From Euglena gracilis (lineage: Eukaryota; Euglenida; Euglenophyceae; Euglenales), in contig CP154955.1 of the NCBI GenBank assembly GCA_039621445.1, positions 49,832,086 through 49,896,085 on the forward strand: a stretch of 64,000 nucleotides of DNA. Reading direction: 5' to 3'. The notes below the pieces were generated by a model. It worked only from the letters and a program-made list of their open reading frames with translations. It ran no database searches and was not told where the DNA came from. Both the position numbers and the translations under genes were made by a program. Of the stretch, positions 34,988-45,452 are shown one piece after another (position 1 is the first letter of the stretch; each line of letters starts with the position of its first letter).

Positions 34988-37900
34988 TGGTAGCAGAGGG
35001 GGGTTTGAGCCCTCTGGGCTCACACTAGGTGAGCCTGGGGAACTCCCAGATTACCAAGAGGAGGAAGACGACACCAGCCACAGCCATGACAGCCCCAGCC
35101 ATTGCGGCCAGGGCCAGCAGCTCCTGGCCATCGCCGGGCATGCCCAGCCGGACCCCCAGCAACCTGAACCATCTGGGTCCGGCATGGCATTGCCCAGCAG
35201 CCTGGGACTGCTCTCCGGCATGCCCAGCTTGGTCATGCCAGGGTTTGTGCATGACATGACCAGGCAGGTCATGTGGCAATTTGCAATGCGAGGGAAGATC
35301 AAAGAAGAAGAGGAAGAACCAGCAGAAGAAGAAGATGAAGAAGAATTTTCAAACCAGACCCAGCCGCTTCTATTGGAGGCGGGGCCCTGGCAGAACCCTG
35401 GGGATGCCGGGCCGGCACATGCGCCGGTGAGCCATGTCGGGTCTGGGCATTTCCCAGCCGGACCCGACCATTGCTCGCTGGTGCATGCCGGGCCCGGGCA
35501 TGATGGGCCCCAAGGACATGCCCCAGACGGAACCATTCAATGGCAGCTGCAGGAGCTGCCCCCAGCAGGGGAAATGGTGGAGGACGAGGACCAGACGGCC
35601 CAGGGGGGGTTGGTGCCAGAACAGAGCCCGAAGGGGAGGCACCCCCCGCACCCCCCCCAGAGGCTGTGGGAGGAGGCGGAGGCACAGGCCGCTGCCTCAG
35701 TGGTTCTGGGGCAGGAGATCCAGCGGTTGGACGGTTGGGTTGGCGACCTGCAAAGTCGGCTTGCTGAAGCGGGGGCCACCACAGCTGCTTCAGTTAGCCG
35801 CCTGGAGCAGTTGGTGTCCCTGCAGTTTCAGCGGGTCACTGAAAATTTCCAAGGAGTGGTGCAGCAAATGGAAAGGACCCAGGCTGGGCTAGCGTCCCAG
35901 CTGGCTGAAAATTTTCAAAATCTGCAGCAAAAGCAGATGGAAAATTTTGCGGGGGGAATGACAGCCCTCAGCGAGCTGGTGACCAGCCGGCTGAGCGAAG
36001 GCCTCGGGACGGTGGCCCAACTAGCCCAGCGGGTCCAGGGGCTCGAGGCCATCACCAGCCAGGGTCACCAGCCAGCTGAAGGGCAGGGGTTTAACGAGGC
36101 AATGGCTGGGCGGATGAAAAATTTTGAGGAGCTCCTCGTCACCTCCGTCCGCACCACGGAGGAGGTGATGAGGAGCCAGGAGCTGGCCAGCGGGCGGCAA
36201 CAGGCCCAGGCCGAGGCCCTGGACCAAAAATTAAACCAGCTGACGGGTGAACTCGGGGGGCTGCGAGAAAGAAATGCAGGGATTGCACAGGCCCTGCAAA
36301 ATTTTCGAGCAGAGCTGGACGGACAGGCCACAGCCATCGCCGAACAACAAGGGACCACAAAGGAAGACATAAGGGAGCTAAGGGCCAGGGCTGAGGGGCA
36401 GGGCCACAGCCTGCAGGAGCTGTGGGCCGAGGTCACCACCCACGGGCAGGTGATCCAGGCCCACAACGCCCTGCTCCTGGAGGTGGACTCAACAATAAAG
36501 GGGGCACCAAAAGAAAATGCCGAAATAAAAAATCGGCTTTTCGTTTTGGAAAAGAAAATCGAAAATTTTGAAATTTTTTGCCCCCCCATCCAGGAGCTAC
36601 CGCAGCCACTCAGAGGAGTGGGGCCGGAGAGCGAGGACCCCCGAGGCCCCGAAGCCAGAGTGCCCCCGGCAACCACAGACTCCCAGACCCAGTCCACGCC
36701 GGGGGCCCAGAGTGCCAATGGCTCGGGTGCCGCGGGGGGCAATATGCCTCCTGGCCCCCAGCACCAGCTCCCAGTCCATCCCAGCGTGCTGGGAGGCAAG
36801 GGGCCCGTGGCCCCCCAGGGGCTCTCTGCTGGCCCCAGCAGCGGGGCAGCGGAGGCAGTGGCCCACACACCCGGGGAAGTGGTATCCCCGGGCCCAGCTT
36901 CTGTAACTGCAGTTTTTCCCAGTGGGTTCTCGGGTTCTGGCCCCCAGAGGGGCAGGGTCCTGTCTCCCAGTGTTGTCCCTGGTTCTTCGGCAGGGGGGAG
37001 GGCAGCACCCCCAGCCAGTGGGGGTCCTTCGGCACCAAGGGGCAGCCAGTCCCAGAGCCCCATGGCTGCGGGGGGCAGCCTGCCCCAGGGCCCCACGGCT
37101 GCGGGGGGCAGCCAGCCCCCGGGTCCCATGGCTGCGGGGGGCAGCCTGCCCCAGGGCCCCACGGCTGCGGGGGGCAGCCAGCCCCAGGGTCCCAGGGCTG
37201 CGGGGGCAGCCAGCCCCCGGGTCCCATGGCTGCGGGGGGCAGTCCGGTCCAGGTCCCCGCTGCTGGAGGGACCCCAGCTGCCCAGACACCAGGCACGTTT
37301 GGGTTCCAGGGGGTGGATTGGGAGGAAGCGGAACGCCAGATTAAAGCGCACGGATTTTTTAATTTTTTGGCCAGGTTGGGAACACAGGAGCAGCAGCAAC
37401 AGTCTCAGCGAAATTCACGAACGACGGGACAGTCCAGCACAGCGGAACCACAGGCAGCAGGCACAGCAGATCTACAGGGCCAGGGCAGGGATCAACCAAG
37501 GGTGAAATCAGCCGAGCACCAGTGGCCCCCCCAGCCCCGTGGGTTCCCCGCAGGAGGGGAGTTCACGGGGGCAATGGACCCTTTCGCCTGGGCCCCTGAG
37601 GCTGGGGCAGCATCGTGCAGCGCTGCCCCTCTGGCCTTTGGGTCCCAGGACACGGGAGCCTGGGTCCGGGGGGTCCAGGCAGCTCCGGTCCACGTGGCGC
37701 CAGCAGCCCCCAGCCCAGCAGCCAGCATGTTTTTGGGGCCGCTGGCGACACTCCTCACCAAAGACCTTGTAAAACCAGAGCTGAAAGGGGATTTTCATGA
37801 TTTTTCAGTAAAATTTCAGCTTTACATGCAGCAGGTTTCCATGGGACAGCCAGTGGGGGAGGAATTTAAAATGCTTGTTCTGACCGGCTGCCTGGACCAC

Positions 37901-39103
37901 AGCAGCCGGCTGGAACTCCAGCGGCGACAGGAGATGGGGGAACGGGTCAGGTTCCAAGATTTTTGGAACTGGCTGGCCCAGAAATATGGCGGCGACATCC
38001 AGGCCTCGCTGCATGAGCAGCTCAGGGGCCTCAGACCGGTCAACACAGGCAAGTTGACCCTCCCAGCGTGGCGTGAATATGAAAGTCAGTTTAAATTAAT
38101 TTTCTGCCGGATGGAAAACCCCTCTGAGGAGGAAGCACAGGCCCTGGTTTTACAGCAGCTCCCAGATTCCATGCGCAGAGCAATAATCAGGGAACAGACA
38201 CGGAAAAATCAGGATGCGCCCACAGTGCGGCTGTGGCACATCCCTGGGTTGACGGTGGAAAAGGCAACACAACTCGCCCAGGAGGCTGTGGGTGAGGGGG
38301 AGCCAGTGACAGTCAGGGCACACCGGGACTCCTTCCTCATCAAGCTCTACAGCCGGCGGGCGCTGGAGAGGCTGATGATGAGAAACGGGGCCACGCTGCA
38401 GGGGGGCAATACAGTGAAAATCACCCCCCACGAAACAAAGCTGGGATTGGAAGAGGTTTTTCGACACGCTGAAAACGAGCTGCGATGCCAGGAACGGTCT
38501 GACAGCTATGGCCGTTCTTGGGGTGGACGGGGGGTCCCAGCCCACCAGGAAGACCACTGGGCTGGGGGCCTCGACAATTTTTCAGTCTCAGAAGTAAAAT
38601 CCCAGGAAGCCAGGCCAGCCCAGCCCCAGAAAACGGTTTCACAGCCAGCTGAGGGAGGAGCAAAAGCGGGACCCCCCAAAGGCCCTGAGGGGCCACAGGA
38701 CAGGCAATCACGGCACCGGGGCGGGTCACCTGGAAAGGGACGGGAGGGACGCAGGTCACCCAGCCCGGGGCAAAAGGGGAAGGGGTTCGGCAAGGGAGCT
38801 GGCAAGGGCGGCCCAGATTTTCGCCCCGCCAGGTCCCCAACCCCCCACCCAGCCGGCTCCGTGCGGATGCCCGGGGCCCACCCAGCCACCAACAGGGAAC
38901 AAACCCCCCCGAGGAGCCCCCGGAGTGGCCCCTCGGTGGACCAGCCCTGCAGCCAGTGTGGGGCCACAGATCACTGGTCTCGGGAATGCCCTGGAAAAAA
39001 ATGTTATGAGTGTGGGAAAACGGGACATCTGGCACGATATTGCTGGTGGAGAAAGGGAAAGGGGAAGGGGGCGTCCACACCCCCACGGCGGGGGAGTGCC
39101 TGA
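34812..39103 (+). CDS. Ty3-type element gag (one frame break)
   Basis: Structural protein. The frame opens at ATG 34812 inside the LTR, reads through LTR end and primer site, then an acidic region (EEEEEPAEEEDEEE), a long coiled coil (about 35660-36570), and a Pro/Gly-rich linker with six 33-bp repeats (11-residue unit AAGGSxPxGPx) at 37050-37250. At 37202-37206 one repeat has five G where the others have six, and the sense frame moves by one. It then continues through a capsid-like domain (about 37738-38210) and two CCHC knuckles (38948-39043) to TGA 39101-39103. The break is a homopolymer indel: mutation or base-calling error. Confidence 0.85.
34988..34999 (+). other. Primer binding site
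   Basis: TGGTAGCAGAGG abuts the LTR. It would pair with a tRNA 3' end CCTCTGCTACCA, which fits initiator-Met-type primers used by many Ty3 and Ty1 elements. Confidence 0.85.
37050..37250 (+). repeat. 33-bp tandem repeat in gag
   Basis: Unit built on GGCTGCGGGGGGCAGCC with CCCCAGGGTCCCA-type spacers. It holds the frame-breaking five-G copy at 37202-37206. Confidence 0.85.
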
Positions 39104-40456
39104 AAAAGCGGGGGCCAGAAGGGAGGGGACGGGGGCCAGGGGTGCCCCCAGCACGGCCCTCGGAAGGGGGGTGAGGAAAGGGTTCACGGAGAGGGTTGGG
39201 TTTTGGTCAAAGGCAGATCCGGACCTGGACCTGCACGGTCCCCCCAGCCCCCCCTGATTGAGACACGAAAAGGGGCTGGGGGGGGCCAGCAGGCCCTCCC
39301 ATTCGACTCTGCCAACCCCTGGTCTGCGCTTTTCACCAGTGAGGGCAGTCCAGGGGGGGGCTCGGGTCAGAATTCAGGCACGGGACAAAGGGAGAAGGGA
39401 CACAAGGCGGCTGGCCCTCCGCAGCAAGCCGCCCAGGGGTCTTCGGGTTCCAGCACACCCAGTCCACCGCAGATCACAACACCAGGAAGGGAGGGGAAAA
39501 ACACAAAACAAAAAAATGAAAAAGAAAAAAACAAAACGCTCTCACAGGCATCAATCAGGGAGGCAGCAAGGGAGGTCATCAACGTTCCCCAAACCAGTAA
39601 GGGCACGGATGAAACCGCCCCCAGCACGGAAAGGGATTCAGGGTTTTCGATTCGCCAGGTGAGGTGCGTCAGGACCGCACCTTCCACCTCAGCCCCCACA
39701 CCACAGCCAGCCCCAGCACCACTCCCAGCCCGTTCCTCAGGGTTTGGGAGGTCGCCCTCCCGGTGGATCTCCCAGGACTACCACGTCCGGGAGGAGTACG
39801 TCAGGGACGTACTCCGCCGCCTGGGGGTCCAGCCGGAGGTCGACGCCTTTTCTGCCAAAGAAAACCGCAGGTTCGTCCGCTGGTGGGGGCCAGGGAGCAG
39901 GGAGGGAGAAGATGCCTTCAAACAGGACTGGGGCAGGGAGGTTTTGTGGATCAACCCACCTTATAAAAAAATACAGGAGGTTCTCGAAAAAATCAGGAGG
40001 GATCAGGCCCATGCCATCCTGGTGATCCCCAGGTGGCCGGGGCGGCGTTGGTACAGGGAGGCCAGGGGCTTGGCAGTGCGCCAAGTCACGTTCCCTCAGG
40101 GAACACGATTTTTCGGCAGAGGGGAGGAGTTGTGCCGGGGGACCAAGTGGCCCATCACAGCCTTTTTGCTGTGCGGGCACCCAGACCGGTGCACGCTGGA
40201 GGAGGTGACACGAAGGGGGAGGGAGAAAAAAACCAGGTTCGGGACACATTTTTCAGGGCCACCCCCAGGGACCGGGGGGGGCCACAGGGGAGGTCAAGCC
40301 GGCACACCTGGGGCAGGTGGGGAGAGCGGACCAGCCCAGGCGGATGCTGGACCTGTTCTGCGGGACAGGTTCAGTAGGGGACGTCTACCGCAGCCTGGGT
40401 TACCAGGTCACGTCGGTGGACGTGGACCCCAGGTGGCGGCCAGACATTTGTGTTGA
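39104..40456 (+). CDS. Pol N-terminal part with Dam-like methyltransferase domain
   Basis: Follows gag in the same frame after a single TGA, so a readthrough product is possible. A basic, low-complexity linker precedes a Dam-like domain at about 39760-40210: WISQDYHVREEYV, VDAFSAKENRRF, DAFKQDW, LWINPPY (NPPY at 39953-39964), ILVIPRWPGRRWY. The same order is seen in the DIRS Dam-like domains (DLFAS, NPPW, MVTPYWDSATWW). The frame ends at 40456, but sense passes to the next frame near the G run 40273-40280. Methylating activity is not shown; the domain may be inactive. Confidence 0.8.
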   Translation, partial: KSGGQKGGDGGQGCPQHGPRKGGEERVHGEGWVLVKGRSGPGPARSPQPPLIETRKGAGGGQQALPFDSANPWSALFTSEGSPGGGSGQNSGTGQREKGHKAAGPPQQAAQGSSGSSTPSPPQITTPGREGKNTKQKNEKEKNKTLSQASIREAAREVINVPQTSKGTDETAPSTERDSGFSIRQVRCVRTAPSTSAPTPQPAPAPLPARSSGFGRSPSRWISQDYHVREEYVRDVLRRLGVQPEVDAFSAKENRRFVRWWGPGSREGEDAFKQDWGREVLWINPPYKKIQEVLEKIRRDQAHAILVIPRWPGRRWYREARGLAVRQVTFPQGTRFFGRGEELCRGTKWPITAFLLCGHPDRCTLEEVTRRGREKKTRFGTHFSGPPPGTGGGHRGGQAGTPGAGGESGPAQADAGPVLRDRFSRGRLPQPGLPGHVGGRGPQVAARHLC

Positions 40457-43400
40457 CGTGCTGAAATGGAATTTTAAAAAACAGTTCCAGCCTGGGGATT
40501 TTGAGGTGGTGGTGTGCGGGGTCCCCTGCACCGAATTCAGCCTGGCGCTGACCACCAGGGAACGAGATTTTAAATTGGCTGATCGGCTGGTGCAGCGGGC
40601 CCTGGCCATCATCCGGTACCTCCGCCCACGGCGGTGGTGGCTGGAAAACCCCCGGTACGGTTACCTGCGGACCCGCAGGTACATGGCAGGGATCCCACAC
40701 GTGGACGTGGATTACTGCCAGTACGCTGACTGGGGCTACCAGAAGCCCACCAGGATATGGGGCAGCCCCCATGTCTTGGGTCTCAGGCCACGGGTGTGTG
40801 ACGGCCGGACCTGCCCCAACCTGGAGAGCCTGGTACCTGAAGGGGGACGAAAAGGACGGCACAAAATTCGGCTCAGCAGCAAACACCAAAACCTGCCCAG
40901 GCACCTGAAATATCGGATCCCAGAGGCGCTCATCCGTGACCTGGCCACAGCACCGGCACCGGAGGCCCACGCTGCCGGGTCTCCGGAGCCAGAGCGGGAC
41001 CCCCAGACAGAGCGAGGGGTGCCCTCGGTCTTGCTCCGTGAGGTGGGGCAGGGTGCCAGTGAACGGCAGCTGCTGATGCGGGTGCAGGCCAGGGGGCCAG
41101 ACGGACAGACCCACTTCATCAACGCCCTCATTGACACAGGGGCAGAGGTGAAGCTGGTCCGAAGAGGCATGCTACCCAGCACATACCTCCTGCCTGCCCC
41201 CAAGCCCCTGTCCCTGGTGACGGCCAGTGGAGCCAAGATGGAAGGGGGGGAACGTGAGGCAACCCTGGGCCTGGTCCTCCGGCGGGAGGGGGGCCTGGGT
41301 CAGGGGGAAGGGGCCCTGTGGACGGCCCCAGCCTCCTTCTATGAGGCAGACATCCACGTGGAGGCCATCATCGGCTTTCCGTGGCTGGAGGAAAACCAGC
41401 TCGGGGTGTTTCCACATCTCCGAGCCTTGGCATTGAGGGGAGAGCAGGTGGTCCTTCTTCGGGGACATGATGCGGAGGGTGAGCAAGTTCAGCCAGCAGC
41501 CCACAAAAAGGCACAAAAGCGAGTGAGATACCTGAAAATGGTGGAAAAAGTCAGAGCACTGCGGCTTGCTTTGCCAGAGGCAGCCCTGGGGGAGGACACC
41601 GAGGAGCCTGAGTGGGAGGAAAACCCCCTGCACGAGGATGAGGCGACCCAGGAGACAGTGGCCAAGGAACTCCTGCGGGCAGCCCGGGAGGTCGAAGCAC
41701 GGGCAGCCCAAGGGGTCATCCTTGTTCCCGAAGGGGAACAGGTGACCAGCCAGCGGGCTGAGGAGCTCCGGGCCGCCCTCCGGAGGGACTTCGAGGGGGA
41801 GGTTCTCCGGGACAGGATTTGGGGGGAAAGAATCGTTCGGGGGCCCCTGGGGGAAGGGAAAATCGAATTAAAACCGGGATCTGTGGCAAAGAAACAGAGG
41901 CCCATCCACCTGACGGGGGAGAGGCACAGGGCCTTGTGTGACCTAGTGGATGAGTGGGTTCGGGACAAGAAGGTGGAGGAGGGGGTGCCAAGTGCCTGGA
42001 GCAGCCCCACATTCGTGGTGGCCAAGAAACAGGGGAAGTGGCGTGGGGTTGTGGATTTCCGGGCATTAAACGAGGCCACAGTGACGGATGCTTACCCCCT
42101 CCCCAGGATTGAAGACATCCTGGTGAACCAGGGACGGAGGTACCTGTTCTCCGTCCTTGATCTCAAGGATGCCTTCCATCAGGTGCCCCTGCACGAAGAC
42201 TCACGCCCATACACCTGCTGCAGCACCCCCCGAGGGTCCAAGCAGTGGTGTGTGGTCGTGATGGGCCTGAAAAATGGAGTGGCCATTTTTCAGCGGGTGA
42301 TCGACTACTCGCTGAGGGAAGTGGCTGATGTCGCCAACCCATATGTTGACGACATCATCGTGGGGACCGAGTGGTGTGGCACGGAGGAAGCTACCCTGGA
42401 GGCACACGACCAGGACATAAGGCGAGTGTTGGGGGCACTGCAGGAACACCGCCTGGTCGTGGACAAAAACAAGTGCCGCTTCTTCGTAAGAGAAGTGGAG
42501 TTTTGTGGCCACATCCTGGGGGGAGGAAAACGGAGGCCAGCCCCGGGCAAACTCCTGGCGCTGGAGAAGTGGGAGGAGCCCCGCACGATCACAGCCCTCA
42601 GGGGCTTTCTGGGCTTCACCAACTACTACTCCAGCTACGTGAAGGAGTATGCCCGGTATGCAGCCCCCCTGATGGAACTCCTCAAGGTGGGACGTGTGGA
42701 AGGGAAAAAAGGCAGCAAAAAACCTGTGAAATTCGGCCAAGTGCAACGGGAGGCCTTCACCGCCCTGAAGCAGGAGCTCCTCCGGGGATTGGAGCTCCAC
42801 ACCATCAACCCGGACCAGCCATTCATCCTCCGGGTTGATGCGAGCGACAAGGCGGTGGGGGCAGCCCTGGAACAGTTTTTGGAGCCAACAGAGGGGATGC
42901 CCACAGCCGTGGAAGCCACTACACGGAAAACCGTGCCTGTGGCTTTCTGCTCCAGGAAACTCACGGCTGGACAGGTGAAAAGCTGGTCTCCGCGAGAGAA
43001 GGAGACCTACGCCATCATCCTGGCCCTCCAGAAATGGGCCTCCTACATCGGCCTGCAGCCGGTGTTGGTCCTCACGGACCACAAGTCCCTGGAGGCCTGG
43101 GCCAAGGAAACTCTGGACACGCCCAGCGGACCTGCGGGAAGGCGGGGACGCTGGCATGAAATGTTCTCCCGGTTTGACCTTCACGTGGTCTACATTCCGG
43201 GAAAGGAAAACGTGGTGGCGGATGCCCTCAGCAGATGGGCATATCCTGCCTCCAAGGCATTTGCCGACATCAGCCTCCACGGGAGCGAGGAGGATGATGA
43301 GGCAATGAGGGCCATGATCGAAGAAGAACGGAGGGAAGAGCGAGAATGCGGGACACCGCACGGGGGGGAGGAACTCCACGTGGCGGTAACAACACGCAGT

Positions 43401-43700
43401 GGGAGAGACACAGCAGCACAGCACAGACCTGGCCCCAGCCCCACAGAGGGGGAGGGGGCTGAGGATTCAGTGCCAGGGGGCCCTGGCCCTGACCCCACAG
43501 GGGGGGAGGGGCCTGTGGACGCCCCCTCGGGAGATTCGGGTCCCATCCTCATGGGAGGGGAGGGACCTGGGGTACCTGGGTTGGACACGCGGGAGACACG
43601 AGGTTCCCCACGTGCCCATCAGTTTGTGGATGAATTCGGGAATGAACAGCCGGCAGGAGGGGGGGACCTGAGGAACACCAACCGGGGCGAAGAGTTCTGA
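40281..43700 (+). CDS. Pol: cytosine-C5 MTase, protease, RT, RNase H
   Basis: Numbering from GTG 40317 (upstream of it the frame is open to about 40281). C5-MTase about 10-220: motif I DLFCGTG (12-18), motif IV GVPCTEFS with catalytic Cys 71, motif VI ENP (Glu 110), then QKPTRIWG and a Cys/His-containing tail ending YRIPEALIRDL. Protease DTG at 273-275. RT with YVDD at 676-679. RNase H with DASDKAVGAAL (Asp 841) and the ADALSR end. It stops at TGA 43698-43700, but sense can pass to the integrase frame at the seven-G run 43659-43665. The ENP and KPTRIW variants resemble phage-type and DCM-like enzymes more than DNMT1. Confidence 0.92.
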   Translation, partial: ATGEVKPAHLGQVGRADQPRRMLDLFCGTGSVGDVYRSLGYQVTSVDVDPRWRPDICVDVLKWNFKKQFQPGDFEVVVCGVPCTEFSLALTTRERDFKLADRLVQRALAIIRYLRPRRWWLENPRYGYLRTRRYMAGIPHVDVDYCQYADWGYQKPTRIWGSPHVLGLRPRVCDGRTCPNLESLVPEGGRKGRHKIRLSSKHQNLPRHLKYRIPEALIRDLATAPAPEAHAAGSPEPERDPQTERGVPSVLLREVGQGASERQLLMRVQARGPDGQTHFINALIDTGAEVKLVRRGMLPSTYLLPAPKPLSLVTASGAKMEGGEREATLGLVLRREGGLGQGEGALWTAPASFYEADIHVEAIIGFPWLEENQLGVFPHLRALALRGEQVVLLRGHDAEGEQVQPAAHKKAQKRVRYLKMVEKVRALRLALPEAALGEDTEEPEWEENPLHEDEATQETVAKELLRAAREVEARAAQGVILVPEGEQVTSQRAEELRAALRRDFEGEVLRDRIWGERIVRGPLGEGKIELKPGSVAKKQRPIHLTGERHRALCDLVDEWVRDKKVEEGVPSAWSSPTFVVAKKQGKWRGVVDFRALNEATVTDAYPLPRIEDILVNQGRRYLFSVLDLKDAFHQVPLHEDSRPYTCCSTPRGSKQWCVVVMGLKNGVAIFQRVIDYSLREVADVANPYVDDIIVGTEWCGTEEATLEAHDQDIRRVLGALQEHRLVVDKNKCRFFVREVEFCGHILGGGKRRPAPGKLLALEKWEEPRTITALRGFLGFTNYYSSYVKEYARYAAPLMELLKVGRVEGKKGSKKPVKFGQVQREAFTALKQELLRGLELHTINPDQPFILRVDASDKAVGAALEQFLEPTEGMPTAVEATTRKTVPVAFCSRKLTAGQVKSWSPREKETYAIILALQKWASYIGLQPVLVLTDHKSLEAWAKETLDTPSGPAGRRGRWHEMFSRFDLHVVYIPGKENVVADALSRWAYPASKAFADISLHGSEEDDEAMRAMIEEERREERECGTPHGGEELHVAVTTRSGRDTAAQHRPGPSPTEGEGAEDSVPGGPGPDPTGGEGPVDAPSGDSGPILMGGEGPGVPGLDTRETRGSPRAHQFVDEFGNEQPAGGGDLRNTNRGEEF

Positions 43701-45355
43701 GTGAGGACCTGCAGTCGACTCCCCCCATCAACGATCCCCACGGGGGGGATCTTGGGGAATCCGAGGGGGAACCAATTTCACTTTCTCCAGACACGGGGGT
43801 GCACACCCAGGAGGAGGTGGAGGAGGATCCCTCCATCCCAGTGATGGACAGGGATTGGTCTCGGGCATACGGGACGTGCCCGGTGTGGGGGCCTGTTTAT
43901 GCAAGTGTACAGGCCCCTGCAGGAGATTGGCCCGAGGGAGTCCGTTTGTACGGGGACAAAATGTACACGGACGGGCTCCTCTGTGTGCCCACCAGCCTGA
44001 TGGGGCTGGTTGTGCGGGCCCACCATGGGGACGCGGGCCACCCAGGTGCCTCAAGGCTATGGCACCAGATGGGGCGGTGGTATAGGTTCGCAGATCCAAG
44101 GGGGGCAGAGAAAATCACCCAAGGCATCCAGCGGCAATGTGAAAGCTGCCAAGCCTGTGACCCCTCTCGAGCTCCTTTCAAGTGTGCTCTCGAAGCCACC
44201 CCTGTGCCACCGTTCCTCATGGACAGTGTGGCAGTGGACCTGTTCGCCATGCCTGAGGTGACCCACGAGGGCCAGGTGTATGATTATCTGGCCCTGTGCG
44301 TGGACCGTGAGAGTGGGTGGACGGTGGCCACCCCCCACAAGTACAAGGGCCTGACAGCTGAGGTGGTGGCCAAGTCCATGTTCCGCCATTGGGACATGTT
44401 CGGGGTGCCCTCCGTGGTGACCTCGGACCGTGGCCCCCACTTTGCCTCGGCTTGGTGGCAAACAATGTGCGCCGCCATGGGGGTGAGGCGTGCCTACGGG
44501 CAGGCCTATCACCACCAGGCCAACGGTCGGGCAGAGGTGGCAGGCCAACGGGTGATGAACACCCTGTCCAAGCTCATCGCCGACCTGTCGGAGAAGGAGG
44601 CCTCATGGGTGGCGCTGTTACCCAAGGCCCTCCGGCACCTGCACGATGTGCCAGGGGAGTCCGGCTTGTCGCCCTACGAGGTGGTCTTCGGGCGGCACCG
44701 GCCACTCCAAGGCCTGCCCCACCAGCCCCCACGAGAGGCCGAGGGGGCAGCCGACTTCATGGCACGAATGCGGGCTATGGACGAGAAGGTGGCCTTAACC
44801 TTGAATGCCTTGCACACCAAACGGTGGGCTTCCATCAACGCCAAGAGAAGGGACCCACCTCCCCTGGAGGTCGGTGCCAAGGTGTGGTACCGTCCCGAGA
44901 CACAGCCGGGCACAGACAAGTTGGCCACCAAGTGGAAAAGGGGGACTGTGGTGGCCCGCCGGGGTCGCCACTCATATGTGGTGGAGCTGGCCCCAGGGGC
45001 CCGCCAAGAGACACACCGGAGCCAACTCAAGCTCCACGCGGAGGACGAGTTCTCCACCGACCCCCTCCCACTGTTCTATTTCAATGACAAGGCGGCCCCC
45101 CTGGAGGTGGGACCGGATGAGTGGGTGGTGGAGGAGATTGTGGGCAGCCGGAACCACCCGGAAACGGGAGTCCCGGAATTTCAGGTGAGGTGGAAAAATT
45201 GGGATCCGACGGATCTCCAATGGCTGCCATGGTCAGATTTCTTCCCCTCGTACAATGAGGATGTGGTTGATTATTGTGCAGCCAAGGGGATTCCGTTGGA
45301 GGTGGTGGGACTTCTCCGCCCCGGGAAGAGGGGGGGGCGGGGACGGGGTCAATAA
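43666..45355 (+). CDS. Integrase with chromodomain
   Basis: First ATG 43799; frame open from at least 43664. It has an HHCC-type zinc region (HHGDAGHPGASR ... CESCQAC), a catalytic core with Asp 147 (VDLFAMP), Asp 210 (TSDRGPHF) and Glu 246 (NGRAEVAG), spacing D,D35E, numbered from 43799. A C-terminal chromodomain lies at about 45105-45245 (WVVEEIVGSR, FQVRWKNWD, LQWLPWSDF). Chromodomains of this class target elements to modified histones. It ends TAA 45353-45355. Confidence 0.93.
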
Positions 45356-45452
45356 GGGGGGAGAGGGGCAGGAGGTGGAGGCGAGGGGACGGCGGGTGCG
45401 GGGATTGTGGTGGTGGCGGAGCACACGCACATCCTTCGCTCTTGTGCGTAGG

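Noticed and set aside
36065-37399. 444-residue minus-strand frame opposite gag
   Set aside because: Shadow of a GC-rich, repeat-containing coding region.
45255-45452. Upstream extension of the extra ORF
   Set aside because: It overlaps the integrase C-terminus out of frame; a splice-acceptor-like site just before ATG 45453 gives a better start.
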